Source: Mageeibacillus sp. UBA5734 | GTDB lineage: Bacteria > Bacillota > Clostridia > Saccharofermentanales > UBA5734 | NCBI GenBank assembly: GCA_002419365.1 | Contig: DIGA01000050.1 | Coordinates: 1 to 12,314 of the forward strand | Direction: 5' to 3' | DNA: 12,314 bases | Shown: one piece after another, positions 1-7,033 of the stretch | How the letters are laid out: each line of letters starts with the position of its first letter | Position numbering within the stretch: the stretch's first letter is position 1 | Made by a program: the position numbers and the translations under genes | Notes under the pieces: generated by a model | What the model was told of the DNA's origin: nothing | Seen by the model: the letters and a program-made list of their open reading frames with translations, nothing else | Databases searched by the model: none

Positions 1-1
1 G

Positions 2-154
2 ACACACTGTCGGAGCACTTTTTTGCAAGATCTTTGCTTGATCCGGAGAAACCTACAGCCGCAGTCGTCTTCGCGCCTCTCGGAGTTGTTGCCGTTTGGG
101 TGCACCGACCCCGATTGTGGAATTTTCCATCCCTGGGGCCAGACCCAGCGTTAG
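2..154 (+). CDS. possible 3' end of an unidentified gene entering from the left edge
   Basis: The frame starting at base 2 is open from the window edge to a TAG at 152-154, giving about 50 residues. The third codon position is rich in G/C, as in the sure genes here. The peptide has four cysteines, including a CTDPDC pair spaced like a metal site, and ends GQTQR. The stop lies just before the hairpin at 158-183, and leuD ends at 200 on the other strand, so a convergent gene end would make sense. Against it, the frame starting at base 1 is also open (to 285) and no family is recognised. This is a weak call; the stretch may be noncoding. Confidence 0.22.
   Translation, partial: THCRSTFLQDLCLIRRNLQPQSSSRLSELLPFGCTDPDCGIFHPWGQTQR
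133..148. repeat. short inverted repeat next to the main hairpin
   Basis: CTGGG at 133-137 and CCCAG at 144-148 form a 5-bp stem around a 6-nt loop. The same CTGGG/CCCAG words occur in the larger hairpin at 158-183, so the two structures could form in tandem or compete. No T-run follows on either strand. Confidence 0.4.
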
Positions 155-157
155 GGG

Positions 158-183
158 TGGCCCAGTTGCGTGAAACTGGGCCA
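158..183. terminator. perfect 10-bp hairpin downstream of leuD, possible terminator without a U-tract
   Basis: TGGCCCAGTT (158-167) and AACTGGGCCA (174-183) are exact reverse complements around the 6-nt loop GCGTGA. In the leuD transcript the hairpin begins 16 nt after the stop codon. Neither strand has a T-run after the stem, so it is not a classical intrinsic terminator. It could stabilise the leuCD mRNA 3' end, pause RNA polymerase, or separate convergent genes. The stem is directly visible; the role is inferred. Confidence 0.45.
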
Positions 184-199
184 GCCGTCAAAACAGAAC

Positions 200-814
200 T
201 CAGGACACTTTCGCGGCTTTTTTCACGACCGGGTGGGCGGTTTCGTAGGCGGCGATTTTGTCTTCTTTCAACAAGGTCAGGCTGATGTCGTCGTAACCGT
301 TCAGGAGCTTGGTGGTGTTGAACTCATCGAGCTCGAAGGTGTAGGACAGGCCGTCGGCATCGCGCACGGTCTTGGCGGCGAGGTCGATTTCGAGCGTGTA
401 GCCGGGCTTGGCGGCGACGCGCTGGAAGATCTCATCGACTTGCTCGGAGCTGAGACGGATCGGCAGGATGCCGTTGTTGAAGCAGTTGTTGTAGAAAATG
501 TCAGCATAGCTGGGGGCGATGATGGCCCTGAAGCCATAGTCGAGCAGGGCCCAGGGGGCGTGCTCACGGGAGGAGCCACAGCCGAAATTCGCACGGGAGA
601 CGAGGATGCTGGCGCCCTGGTAGCGGGGCTTGTTCATCTCGAAGTCGGGCTTGAGATTGCCGTCGTCATCGAAGCGCAGTTCGAAGAAAACGTACTGGCC
701 GAATCCACTGCGCTCGATGCGCTTCAGAAACTGCTTGGGGATGATGGCATCGGTATCGACATTGTTCTGGTCGAGCGGGGCGACCAGGCCATTGAGTTTG
801 ACGAAAGGTTCCAT
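200..814 (-). CDS. leuD: 3-isopropylmalate dehydratase small subunit
   Basis: LeuD is the swivelling small subunit of isopropylmalate isomerase. With LeuC it converts 2-isopropylmalate to 3-isopropylmalate in the cytoplasmic leucine pathway. At 204 aa it is the long bacterial type (Escherichia coli LeuD is about 200 aa), not the short form of about 160-170 aa. Family motifs are clear: NVDTDAIIPKQFLK near residues 18-31, FGCGSSREHAPWAL near 77-90 and the IIAPSYADIFYNNCFNNGILP stretch near 98-118. The start at 814 is fixed by AGGAGGA at 821-827, six bases upstream. The gene follows leuC by 24 bp, so the two are co-transcribed. The C-terminus is intact, and no leuB or leuA follows within the window. 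Confidence 0.97.
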   Translation of the reverse strand: MEPFVKLNGLVAPLDQNNVDTDAIIPKQFLKRIERSGFGQYVFFELRFDDDGNLKPDFEMNKPRYQGASILVSRANFGCGSSREHAPWALLDYGFRAIIAPSYADIFYNNCFNNGILPIRLSSEQVDEIFQRVAAKPGYTLEIDLAAKTVRDADGLSYTFELDEFNTTKLLNGYDDISLTLLKEDKIAAYETAHPVVKKAAKVS

Positions 815-820
815 GGGTGT

Positions 821-827
821 TCCTCCT
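821..827 (-). promoter_or_regulatory. ribosome binding site of leuD
   Basis: AGGAGGA on the minus strand lies 6 nt before the leuD ATG, inside the 24-bp leuC-leuD gap. It is a near-consensus Shine-Dalgarno sequence, so leuD can be translated independently of leuC. Confidence 0.85.
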
Positions 828-838
828 CTTCTTCTCGC

Positions 839-2233
839 TTAGAATGTCCGCACGTCGACGAAATGGCCGGCGATGGCAGCGGCGGCAGCCATTTCCGGGG
901 AGACGAGGTGGGTGCGGCCACCGCGGCCCTGGCGGCCTTCGAAGTTGCGGTTCGAGGTCGAAGCGCAACGCTGGCCGGGCTGGAGGACGTCGGGATTCAT
1001 GGCCAGGCACATGCTGCAGCCGGGCTGGCGCCATTCAAAGCCGGCTTCGATGAAGATCTGGTCTAGGCCTTCGGCTTCGGCCTGTTTCTTGACCTGGACC
1101 GAGCCCGGGACGACCAGGGCGGTGACGGTAGGGCTGACCTTGCGACCTTTGGCGATTGCGGCGGCAGCACGCAGGTCTTCGATGCGGCCGTTGGTGCAGG
1201 AACCGATGAAGGCGTAGTCGATCGTGATGTCTTTCATCGGTGTGCCGGCGACAAGGCCCATGTAGTCGAGGGCGCGCTGGGCGGCCTTCTGCTTGTCCGG
1301 GTCAGCAAAGCTTTCCGGATAAGGGACGATGTCCTCGATCGAGGCGCCCATGCTGGGGGACGTGCCCCAGGTGACCTGCGGCGCGAGGGCAGCAGCGTCG
1401 AACTCGACCACTTTGTCGAAGACGGCGTCAGCGTCGGTGTAGAGCTTCTTCCACTCAGTAACGGCGGCTTCGAAAGCGTCACCCTGCGGCGCATAGAGGC
1501 GACCCTTCAGATAGTCGAAGGTGGTCTGGTCGGGAGCAATCAGACCGGAGCGGGCGCCCGCTTCGATCGCCATGTTGCAGACAGTCATGCGTTCTTCCAT
1601 GGTCAGCTTGCGGATGGCTTCGCCGGTGAATTCCATGACATAGCCCGTGCCAAAATCGGTGCCGTACTGGCTGATGACGCCGAGAATGATGTCCTTGGCA
1701 GTGACTCCCTGACCGAGGGCGCCGTTGACCTTGATGTTCATGGTCTTGGACTTTTTCTGCGGCAGGCACTGGGTGGCCAGGACGTGCTCGACTTCGCTGG
1801 TACCGATGCCGAAGGCCAGGGCGCCGAAAGCGCCGTGGGTGGCGGTGTGGCTGTCGCCACAGACGATCGTGTTGCCCGGCAGGGTCAGGCCGAGTTCCGG
1901 GCCCATGACGTGGACAACACCCTGGTATTCACTGTCGATGCCGAACAGGGTGACGCCGGTTTCGGCGCAATTGTTGGCCAGGGTCTCCATCTGGAGCTTG
2001 GAAATCGGGTCCTTGACGTTGTTGCGGTCGAGCGTCGGGATGTTGTGGTCCATGGTCGCGTAGGACAAGTCTGGGCGGCGGACCTTGCGGCCAGCCAGCT
2101 TGAGACCTTCGAAGGCCTGCGGCGAGGTGACCTCGTGCAGCAGGTGCAGGTCGATGTAGATCAGGTTCTGACCTTCACTGGAGTCAACCAGGTGCAGGTC
2201 CCAGATTTTTTCATAAAGTGTTTTTCCTGGCAT
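839..2233 (-). CDS. leuC: 3-isopropylmalate dehydratase large subunit
   Basis: LeuC is the large aconitase-family subunit that carries the catalytic [4Fe-4S] cluster of isopropylmalate isomerase. The 464-aa product matches the usual length of type I LeuC (about 466 aa in E. coli). The three expected cluster ligands are visible: Cys346 in IGSCTNGR, and Cys406 and Cys409 in PGCSMC. Substrate-site motifs such as DHNIPT (about 62-67), CGDSHTATHGAFGALAFGIGT (about 125-145) and SNRNFEGRQGRGGRTHLVSP (about 427-446) are present. The frame is open upstream to 2395, but the ATG at 2233 is chosen. It has AAGGAG eight bases upstream, it begins with the family-typical MPGKTLYEKIW, and the promoter at 2325-2353 lies inside the longer frame. 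It heads the leuC-leuD operon. Confidence 0.97.
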   Translation of the reverse strand: MPGKTLYEKIWDLHLVDSSEGQNLIYIDLHLLHEVTSPQAFEGLKLAGRKVRRPDLSYATMDHNIPTLDRNNVKDPISKLQMETLANNCAETGVTLFGIDSEYQGVVHVMGPELGLTLPGNTIVCGDSHTATHGAFGALAFGIGTSEVEHVLATQCLPQKKSKTMNIKVNGALGQGVTAKDIILGVISQYGTDFGTGYVMEFTGEAIRKLTMEERMTVCNMAIEAGARSGLIAPDQTTFDYLKGRLYAPQGDAFEAAVTEWKKLYTDADAVFDKVVEFDAAALAPQVTWGTSPSMGASIEDIVPYPESFADPDKQKAAQRALDYMGLVAGTPMKDITIDYAFIGSCTNGRIEDLRAAAAIAKGRKVSPTVTALVVPGSVQVKKQAEAEGLDQIFIEAGFEWRQPGCSMCLAMNPDVLQPGQRCASTSNRNFEGRQGRGGRTHLVSPEMAAAAAIAGHFVDVRTF

Positions 2234-2241
2234 AAGGGGAT

Positions 2242-2247
2242 CTCCTT
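2242..2247 (-). promoter_or_regulatory. ribosome binding site that decides the leuC start
   Basis: AAGGAG on the minus strand lies 8 nt before the ATG at 2233. It supports this start over an in-frame ATG 54 codons upstream, which has no such site. Confidence 0.8.
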
Positions 2248-2254
2248 GCTGATC

Positions 2255-2284
2255 GGATGTTGCCGTTTTTTTGCAAAACAGGCT
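2255..2284 (-). promoter_or_regulatory. leader hairpin in the leuC 5' UTR
   Basis: In the minus-strand transcript the leader contains GCC-T-GTTTT ... AAAAC-GGC, an 8-bp stem with one bulged U and a loop of about 5 nt, ending roughly 15 nt before the leuC Shine-Dalgarno sequence. The leader is only about 85 nt long and has no obvious Leu-codon peptide, so this is neither a T-box nor a classical leu attenuator. It may affect translation, or it may be chance pairing of the A/T-rich words. Boundaries are approximate. Confidence 0.3.
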
Positions 2285-2324
2285 TGTCGCGGTTGCAATC
2301 GTTTTTTGATTGATACATTCTAAA

Positions 2325-2353
2325 ATTATAGGTTCGGCCCCATTTTCCGGCAA
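2325..2353 (-). promoter_or_regulatory. sigma-A/sigma-70 type promoter of leuCD
   Basis: On the minus strand TTGCCG (2348-2353) is followed after exactly 17 bp by a perfect TATAAT (2325-2330). Transcription should start near 2318, giving a leader of about 85 nt before leuC. The -35 matches consensus at 4 of 6 positions. The -10 lies in an A/T-rich patch unlike the surrounding DNA. Confidence 0.75.
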
Positions 2354-2454
2354 GTCAAAGGACACGTGGAAAACCCAACGATTACTGACTTGCATGGCAC
2401 CAGAAGACTAAAAGTCCGACTGTTTTGCCTCGTTTTTGCCAAAGATAGACCTGC

Positions 2455-2460
2455 GGAGGT
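2455..2460 (+). promoter_or_regulatory. ribosome binding site that decides the start of the DUF2339-like gene
   Basis: GGAGGT is 5 nt before the ATG at 2466. The reading frame also contains a TTG at 2436, which would place this site inside the coding region, so the ATG is preferred. I see no convincing plus-strand promoter between 2354 and 2454. Confidence 0.75.
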
Positions 2461-2465
2461 GCAGC

Positions 2466-4772
2466 ATGGGTGTTTTCTTCTTTGTTCTGGCCCTCGTCGT
2501 CGGACTGATTGTCCTGATGGTCAGCCGGGCCCAAGCGCGGCGGCACGAGATGGATGCGCTGAAAGCATCGCTTCAGTCCCTGGCAGCGTTGACGGAATCG
2601 CTGCACCAGGAAGTTGCTGAACTGAAGCAAATCCTGCACACACCTGAGGGATTGACCGCAGCACAATCCGCTCAGGAACAGGACCTTGGAGCAGCACAGA
2701 TAGAGCCGGTCCCTCAACCCTATCCGCAACCTGGCAGAACCGTTCCAATTCACAATCTGGAATCGCTCCTGGGCAAGAGTGTCCTCAGCCTGGCTGCTGC
2801 ACTGCTGATTTTCGCCGGGCTCATTTTCCTCGGCACACTCGTTTACCGTTATCTGACGGACGCTTTGAAAATCGTTGCCCTGTTCACAATCAGCACAGCT
2901 CTGACAGGGCTCGGCCTGGCTTTGATTGAAAGACGCCTGAGCGCCTTTTCCCAGAGCATGCTCGGAACTGGCTGCGGCTCCTTTTTCATTTCGATCGTAC
3001 TCACACATCTGTATTTTGACCGGCTCAGCGATATCGGAGCCTATTCGTTGCTGGTCATCTGGCTGGCAGGCTGCCTGTTCCTGGCCCGGCGCTACCGGGC
3101 TTTCACGCTGAGCATCGTCGCTCATCTCGGCATGGCGGTGTCAATCATCATGGCCTATGGCTGGGGATTATCCGACCAGAAACTGCTCCTGCTCCTCATC
3201 TACCAGACCGTGGCCATGGCCGTTGTGCTGGTGGGAAATCTGCTGGTCTTCCCTTTGACACAAAAAGCCAGCCTGCTCGCTTCCCTGCTTCTGGTTCTGG
3301 TGACCAGCACAATCATGGCGGGCACGTTCATGGCGTCACCGCTTGCCGGCTCACAGGCGCCTTTTGCGACGACCTTGCCAACTGGAGCCATCGCTGCGGC
3401 GTTTCTCTTCCAGTTCATTGGAGCAACAGGATTGACCTTCCTGATCTCACGCTACAGGCAGCTGGCGGAAAATGAAATCTCCCGGGTGGTCCAGATGTTC
3501 GCCGGTCAGGTGCTGTGGCTGGCGCTGTTGGCGACAGACGTCATGGTGCCAGTCTACCGGTTGGCAGTCTATCACCGGGGCGCTGCTGAACTGTCTGGCT
3601 GGCTGGTCTTGCCAAGCGAAATCCAGCTGGTAGCTCTGGGCGCTGCGATCCTGGCCGGAATCCTGGCCTTGCTAGCCTTTGCCGCCTGGTTTTTCATCAG
3701 GAGCCGCCACCAGACCCTGGAGGGTGACCTTTCCAGCTATTCCGTTCTTTTCCTGATCGGAGCGGCTGCCCTGCTGCTCATCATCTACTGGACTGCTGAG
3801 GTTGCTTCTGGTCTCGTCCCAGTACGATTGACATGGCTGGCAATTCTGGCGGTGCTGCTGTATGGCGCTCGGCATGCCAGTGGACGCAAGGTTTACCAGG
3901 CCGGGGCCAACGCTCTCCTGGGGTTGGACCTGGTTTTCATGCTGTTCGATGGTTTTCCGGGCTTGGTCCGGCATGCTCACATCGTCTGGGCTTTGACGTA
4001 TCTGGCGGCCCTGATTGGACTGGTCTGGGGCCAATGGCTTCAATTTGACCGCCCTTCTGCGCGCCGATCTGAAGCTTGGGTCCGCCTGTCCGTCTGGCTG
4101 GGGTTGGATTTTTCCCTGATCTCCATCGTACTGGCGACAAATTGGACGCAGAAAATGCCCGTTTTACTGCTCGTCCTGACGGGCCTGGCCATCGTGCTCC
4201 AATATGCTCACTATGACCGGCTGCAATCTGGTCATGCTTTTTTGCCCGTCAGCATATCCGTGGCCAATCACCTGTTGCTGGCCGTCTCATCCATCACCAT
4301 CGCCTTCAGTGAGAAGGACAACACTGCTGCGCTACTCTACGCTTTGCTCTCCCTGCTTTCTTTCGTGCTAGCGTTCGGCCGGATTCGCGAGGACTTGTCT
4401 GTGCAGCGGAACAATGGTCTGTCCAGTATTCTGATCGGCGTCAAGCTGACCATCCTGATCCTGGCAACGGTTCATGGCCAGACGGATTGGTTTGACCAGG
4501 CTTATCTCCTGAGTGTGATCAGCATGTTGACGGCTCTGGCGAGCATCGTCCTGGGGTTTTCCGGCCAGCAAAAAGCGCTGCGTTTCTATGGCCTGCTGCT
4601 CACGCTGGCCTGTGTGCTCAAGCTGGTGACGATCGATGTCAACAACCTCAACACAGCCCTGCGCGTGGTTGCCCTGATCGGCGGCGGCGTCATTTGCTTT
4701 GTCATCAGCGCGATGTATACCTACACCGAGAGAAAATTTGATGCTCAGGCCAGGACCCGCCTGAACCGGTAA
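2466..4772 (+). CDS. large polytopic membrane protein, DUF2339-like
   Basis: The 768-aa product begins with a membrane segment (residues about 2-16). A hydrophilic, coiled-coil-like stretch follows, rich in Leu/Glu/Gln (about 18-55), then a Pro/Gln linker, and then a long series of hydrophobic helices to the C-terminus, roughly twenty or more. The plan of N-terminal anchor, short coiled coil, linker, a conserved ESLLGK-type entry into the first core helix, many membrane helices and a final pair ending in a short basic tail matches DUF2339 membrane proteins. Their function is unknown. The gene is divergent from leuC. Its last 28 bases overlap the 3' end of the opposing transglutaminase-like gene. 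The alternative TTG start at 2436 was rejected. Family assignment is from pattern only and is moderately sure; membrane location is very sure. Confidence 0.85.
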   Translation: MGVFFFVLALVVGLIVLMVSRAQARRHEMDALKASLQSLAALTESLHQEVAELKQILHTPEGLTAAQSAQEQDLGAAQIEPVPQPYPQPGRTVPIHNLESLLGKSVLSLAAALLIFAGLIFLGTLVYRYLTDALKIVALFTISTALTGLGLALIERRLSAFSQSMLGTGCGSFFISIVLTHLYFDRLSDIGAYSLLVIWLAGCLFLARRYRAFTLSIVAHLGMAVSIIMAYGWGLSDQKLLLLLIYQTVAMAVVLVGNLLVFPLTQKASLLASLLLVLVTSTIMAGTFMASPLAGSQAPFATTLPTGAIAAAFLFQFIGATGLTFLISRYRQLAENEISRVVQMFAGQVLWLALLATDVMVPVYRLAVYHRGAAELSGWLVLPSEIQLVALGAAILAGILALLAFAAWFFIRSRHQTLEGDLSSYSVLFLIGAAALLLIIYWTAEVASGLVPVRLTWLAILAVLLYGARHASGRKVYQAGANALLGLDLVFMLFDGFPGLVRHAHIVWALTYLAALIGLVWGQWLQFDRPSARRSEAWVRLSVWLGLDFSLISIVLATNWTQKMPVLLLVLTGLAIVLQYAHYDRLQSGHAFLPVSISVANHLLLAVSSITIAFSEKDNTAALLYALLSLLSFVLAFGRIREDLSVQRNNGLSSILIGVKLTILILATVHGQTDWFDQAYLLSVISMLTALASIVLGFSGQQKALRFYGLLLTLACVLKLVTIDVNNLNTALRVVALIGGGVICFVISAMYTYTERKFDAQARTRLNR

Positions 4773-7033
4773 GTCCAGTATGCCAAATCGGCCTGCAAGC
4801 GTTGCTCCAGCAGCTGGCGCAGATCAACCAGCTTTTCCAGCTCGTCGTCGGAAGGTTCTATCTGGCCGTAGAGCAGGCGGCTGATGGGCCACAACACCTC
4901 TGGCAAAGGCAGCTGCTCCAGCCGGACATAATCCTGAGCACGTGATGCAAACTGGACCAGGGTTTCACCCGCTTCAGGCGCCACGCCGATCAAGGCCAGT
5001 TGTGTGAGGATGTCTTGGTAGAGGAAACGCAACCGGTTCGACGGGTCCGGGAAATGCCGCACCAGCCAGGCAGATGCCAATCTTGTCTGATGCCGATACC
5101 TGGCAAATGTCAAGGCCACACTGCCGATGAGAAGCAACAAGGGGATGATCAGGAGGCTCCAGAGCCAGCGGTACGATGTCCGGATGTCCTGGCCGGCAAG
5201 ATCTGCCCCTGCATCTGCCGTCTCATCAGGCAGTGGTTCTGGTTTTTCAGGCAAGGTTTCCAGGTCACGCGGTGGCGCTTCGGGGGCAGCGGGGGTCGCG
5301 TCAAAAGGCAGCCAGCCAATGCCGAAGAAATAGAGCTCGGCCCAGGCATGGGCGGCCTGGCCGGTCGCCAGGAATTGGGCGGAGTCGCTGCCTGGTGAAA
5401 TGGCGACACCTTCGACAAAGCGGGCCGGGATGCCGGACGAACGGGCCAGTATGACCATGGCCGAGGCATAGTGAACGCAATAGCCGCGCTGGGTTGCGAT
5501 AAAATCAGCGACAAAATCGCTGCCCGCCGGAGGCACAGCCGTATCTTGGGCATAGGTGCCAAACGTCTGCAGATAGCGTTCGATCGCTGTCGCTTTGGCA
5601 TAGTCGGAATCCATGTCATCTGTCAGGGACCGGGCCAGTTCCAGGACTGTTGGCGGCAGGGACACAGGCAGTTGCAGATAGTGGGACTGGATATCCGTGT
5701 AGTAAGGGTCATCTTGAGGCTCAAGGGTGCGTTCATAATTTGAAAGTGCCTGTTCGAAGCCTTCGCGCCGCCGGTCGAGGTAAAGGCTCTGGATGGTATA
5801 GGCCTCCCCTTGGGCCAAGGTTGCAACTGTGAAGAGATCGCCATCCCGAGTGAAAAAAGGCACCGTCTGGACCGGATCGCCGAGCCTGACTTTTTGTACG
5901 AGCCCTGTCTGGAACAGGGTCATTTGTGTGCTGCGGTGCTGGATTTTGACTTCGATATCTCCGCGCCAATAGCTGGCGAACTGACGCCCAGCCTGGCTTC
6001 TGGCCAGTGGATCAGCAAAGGACGCCCGCTGCTGGATCCGCCAGACAGGACTGTCGAACCGGTAGCTATCCTGCAGGGGGCGCTGCCAGCTGGAGCCGGT
6101 GTAAATCGATCGCGTGCTGCCTTTCAAGTGCAGCGAGCGGGTGCTTACAGCCATCAGGATCGGCTGGCGGCTGGGGTTCACTGGCCCGCCCAGCTGGGTA
6201 TCCGGATTGTCGTAGCCATAATAGACCAAGTTATAGGTCGGCCAGCCGCGTCCAGAACGACCCAGGTATTGCCAGAGGTCCTGGACGTCCTGGACCCAGT
6301 AGGCCAGGGCTGGCAGGCGCCACTTTTTCGTATTGTCCGGGATCAGGTAGTTGGCTGACAGTAATACAAGGGCAGCCAGGGCAATGGCGAGAATCTGCAT
6401 CGCGCCGCGCGGTAAAACGGGCTCTCCCGGATGTTCCCGTGCGATCAGGAGGACCAGGCGGCGCGGTATCTGGACCAGGCATACAGCCACCAGCAGAAGG
6501 TTCGCCGGCCAGGCCTGAGGCCAAAGAAACAAGACCAGGCCCAGACCCAGTGTGGCCAGAAACTGGTAGGGCAGCAAGAGATGGTTTCTCCGCGCCAGCC
6601 CATACATCGCGACGCTCACAGGCAAGCTCAACAGGGTCTGGGGCAGATAGCGGATCACCGGGGCAGGTGTGTCCCATTGGAAAAAGCTGGCAAGCCAGCC
6701 ATAAAATCCAGTTATTTGCTGCGAGAAAGCCTCTGCCCCCACACTCAGCCGGATCAGGAGCAAGGCCGCTGGCAGCAGGATGAGCGGGATCAAAAGTGCC
6801 AGCCAACCGCGCAAACGAGTCAGGGCCGTCGACAGCGCGGCCAGGCCGGCGCAGATGAGAACCGTACTCAGCAATGTCGCCGGATACCCGCGCCAGATCC
6901 AGACCAACTGGAGCAGACCGCTGGCCAGAAGAACTGAAACCACCGCATCGACCCATGGCTCCAGATGCTCCTGCGGCTGGCCCGGCCGGCCAGAAAGAAC
7001 CCCAGAGCGCCCGCTTTTATCCCCTCCACTCAT
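4745..7033 (-). CDS. membrane-anchored transglutaminase-like protein (TgpA/DUF3488-DUF4129 type)
   Basis: The 762-aa product has about seven N-terminal membrane helices (about 28-230). A long extracytoplasmic region follows, then a transglutaminase-like core with the full triad: Cys519 in RGYCVHYASAM, His562 in AAHAWAE and Asp578 in LPFDATP. Next come a Pro/Glu-rich linker, one more membrane helix (about 624-645) and a helical C-terminal tail resembling DUF4129. The core should therefore lie outside the membrane. Related TgpA-type proteins are suggested to act on peptides or envelope proteins; the substrate is unknown. The start at 7033 is chosen because its ATG overlaps the stop of the DUF58 gene (ATGA) and has AGGTG upstream; an in-frame ATG at 7054 lacks a good site. 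It is the last gene of the MoxR operon. Confidence 0.92.
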   Translation of the reverse strand: MSGGDKSGRSGVLSGRPGQPQEHLEPWVDAVVSVLLASGLLQLVWIWRGYPATLLSTVLICAGLAALSTALTRLRGWLALLIPLILLPAALLLIRLSVGAEAFSQQITGFYGWLASFFQWDTPAPVIRYLPQTLLSLPVSVAMYGLARRNHLLLPYQFLATLGLGLVLFLWPQAWPANLLLVAVCLVQIPRRLVLLIAREHPGEPVLPRGAMQILAIALAALVLLSANYLIPDNTKKWRLPALAYWVQDVQDLWQYLGRSGRGWPTYNLVYYGYDNPDTQLGGPVNPSRQPILMAVSTRSLHLKGSTRSIYTGSSWQRPLQDSYRFDSPVWRIQQRASFADPLARSQAGRQFASYWRGDIEVKIQHRSTQMTLFQTGLVQKVRLGDPVQTVPFFTRDGDLFTVATLAQGEAYTIQSLYLDRRREGFEQALSNYERTLEPQDDPYYTDIQSHYLQLPVSLPPTVLELARSLTDDMDSDYAKATAIERYLQTFGTYAQDTAVPPAGSDFVADFIATQRGYCVHYASAMVILARSSGIPARFVEGVAISPGSDSAQFLATGQAAHAWAELYFFGIGWLPFDATPAAPEAPPRDLETLPEKPEPLPDETADAGADLAGQDIRTSYRWLWSLLIIPLLLLIGSVALTFARYRHQTRLASAWLVRHFPDPSNRLRFLYQDILTQLALIGVAPEAGETLVQFASRAQDYVRLEQLPLPEVLWPISRLLYGQIEPSDDELEKLVDLRQLLEQRLQADLAYWTYRFRRVLA

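Noticed and set aside
170..1066. 298-codon open frame on the plus strand
   Set aside because: It lies antisense to leuD and the end of leuC, whose protein motifs are unmistakable. It is a by-product of GC-rich codons on the opposite strand.
2234..2318. T-box or leucine attenuator in the leuC leader
   Set aside because: There is an ACCGCG word, but the leader is about 85 nt, too short for a T-box, and the GGGTGG part and terminator are missing. There is no Leu-rich leader peptide.
2234..2395. 54-residue N-terminal extension of LeuC
   Set aside because: It contains the promoter, lacks a ribosome binding site, and is absent from the family, which starts at MPGKTLYEK-like sequence.
2436..2465. 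TTG start giving ten extra residues to the DUF2339-like protein
   Set aside because: The good GGAGGT site lies within this stretch and is correctly spaced only for the ATG at 2466.
5810..6358. 182-codon plus-strand frame and several similar ones between 5000 and 8700
   Set aside because: All are mirror frames of the transglutaminase, DUF58 and MoxR genes, with no ribosome binding site or recognisable motif.
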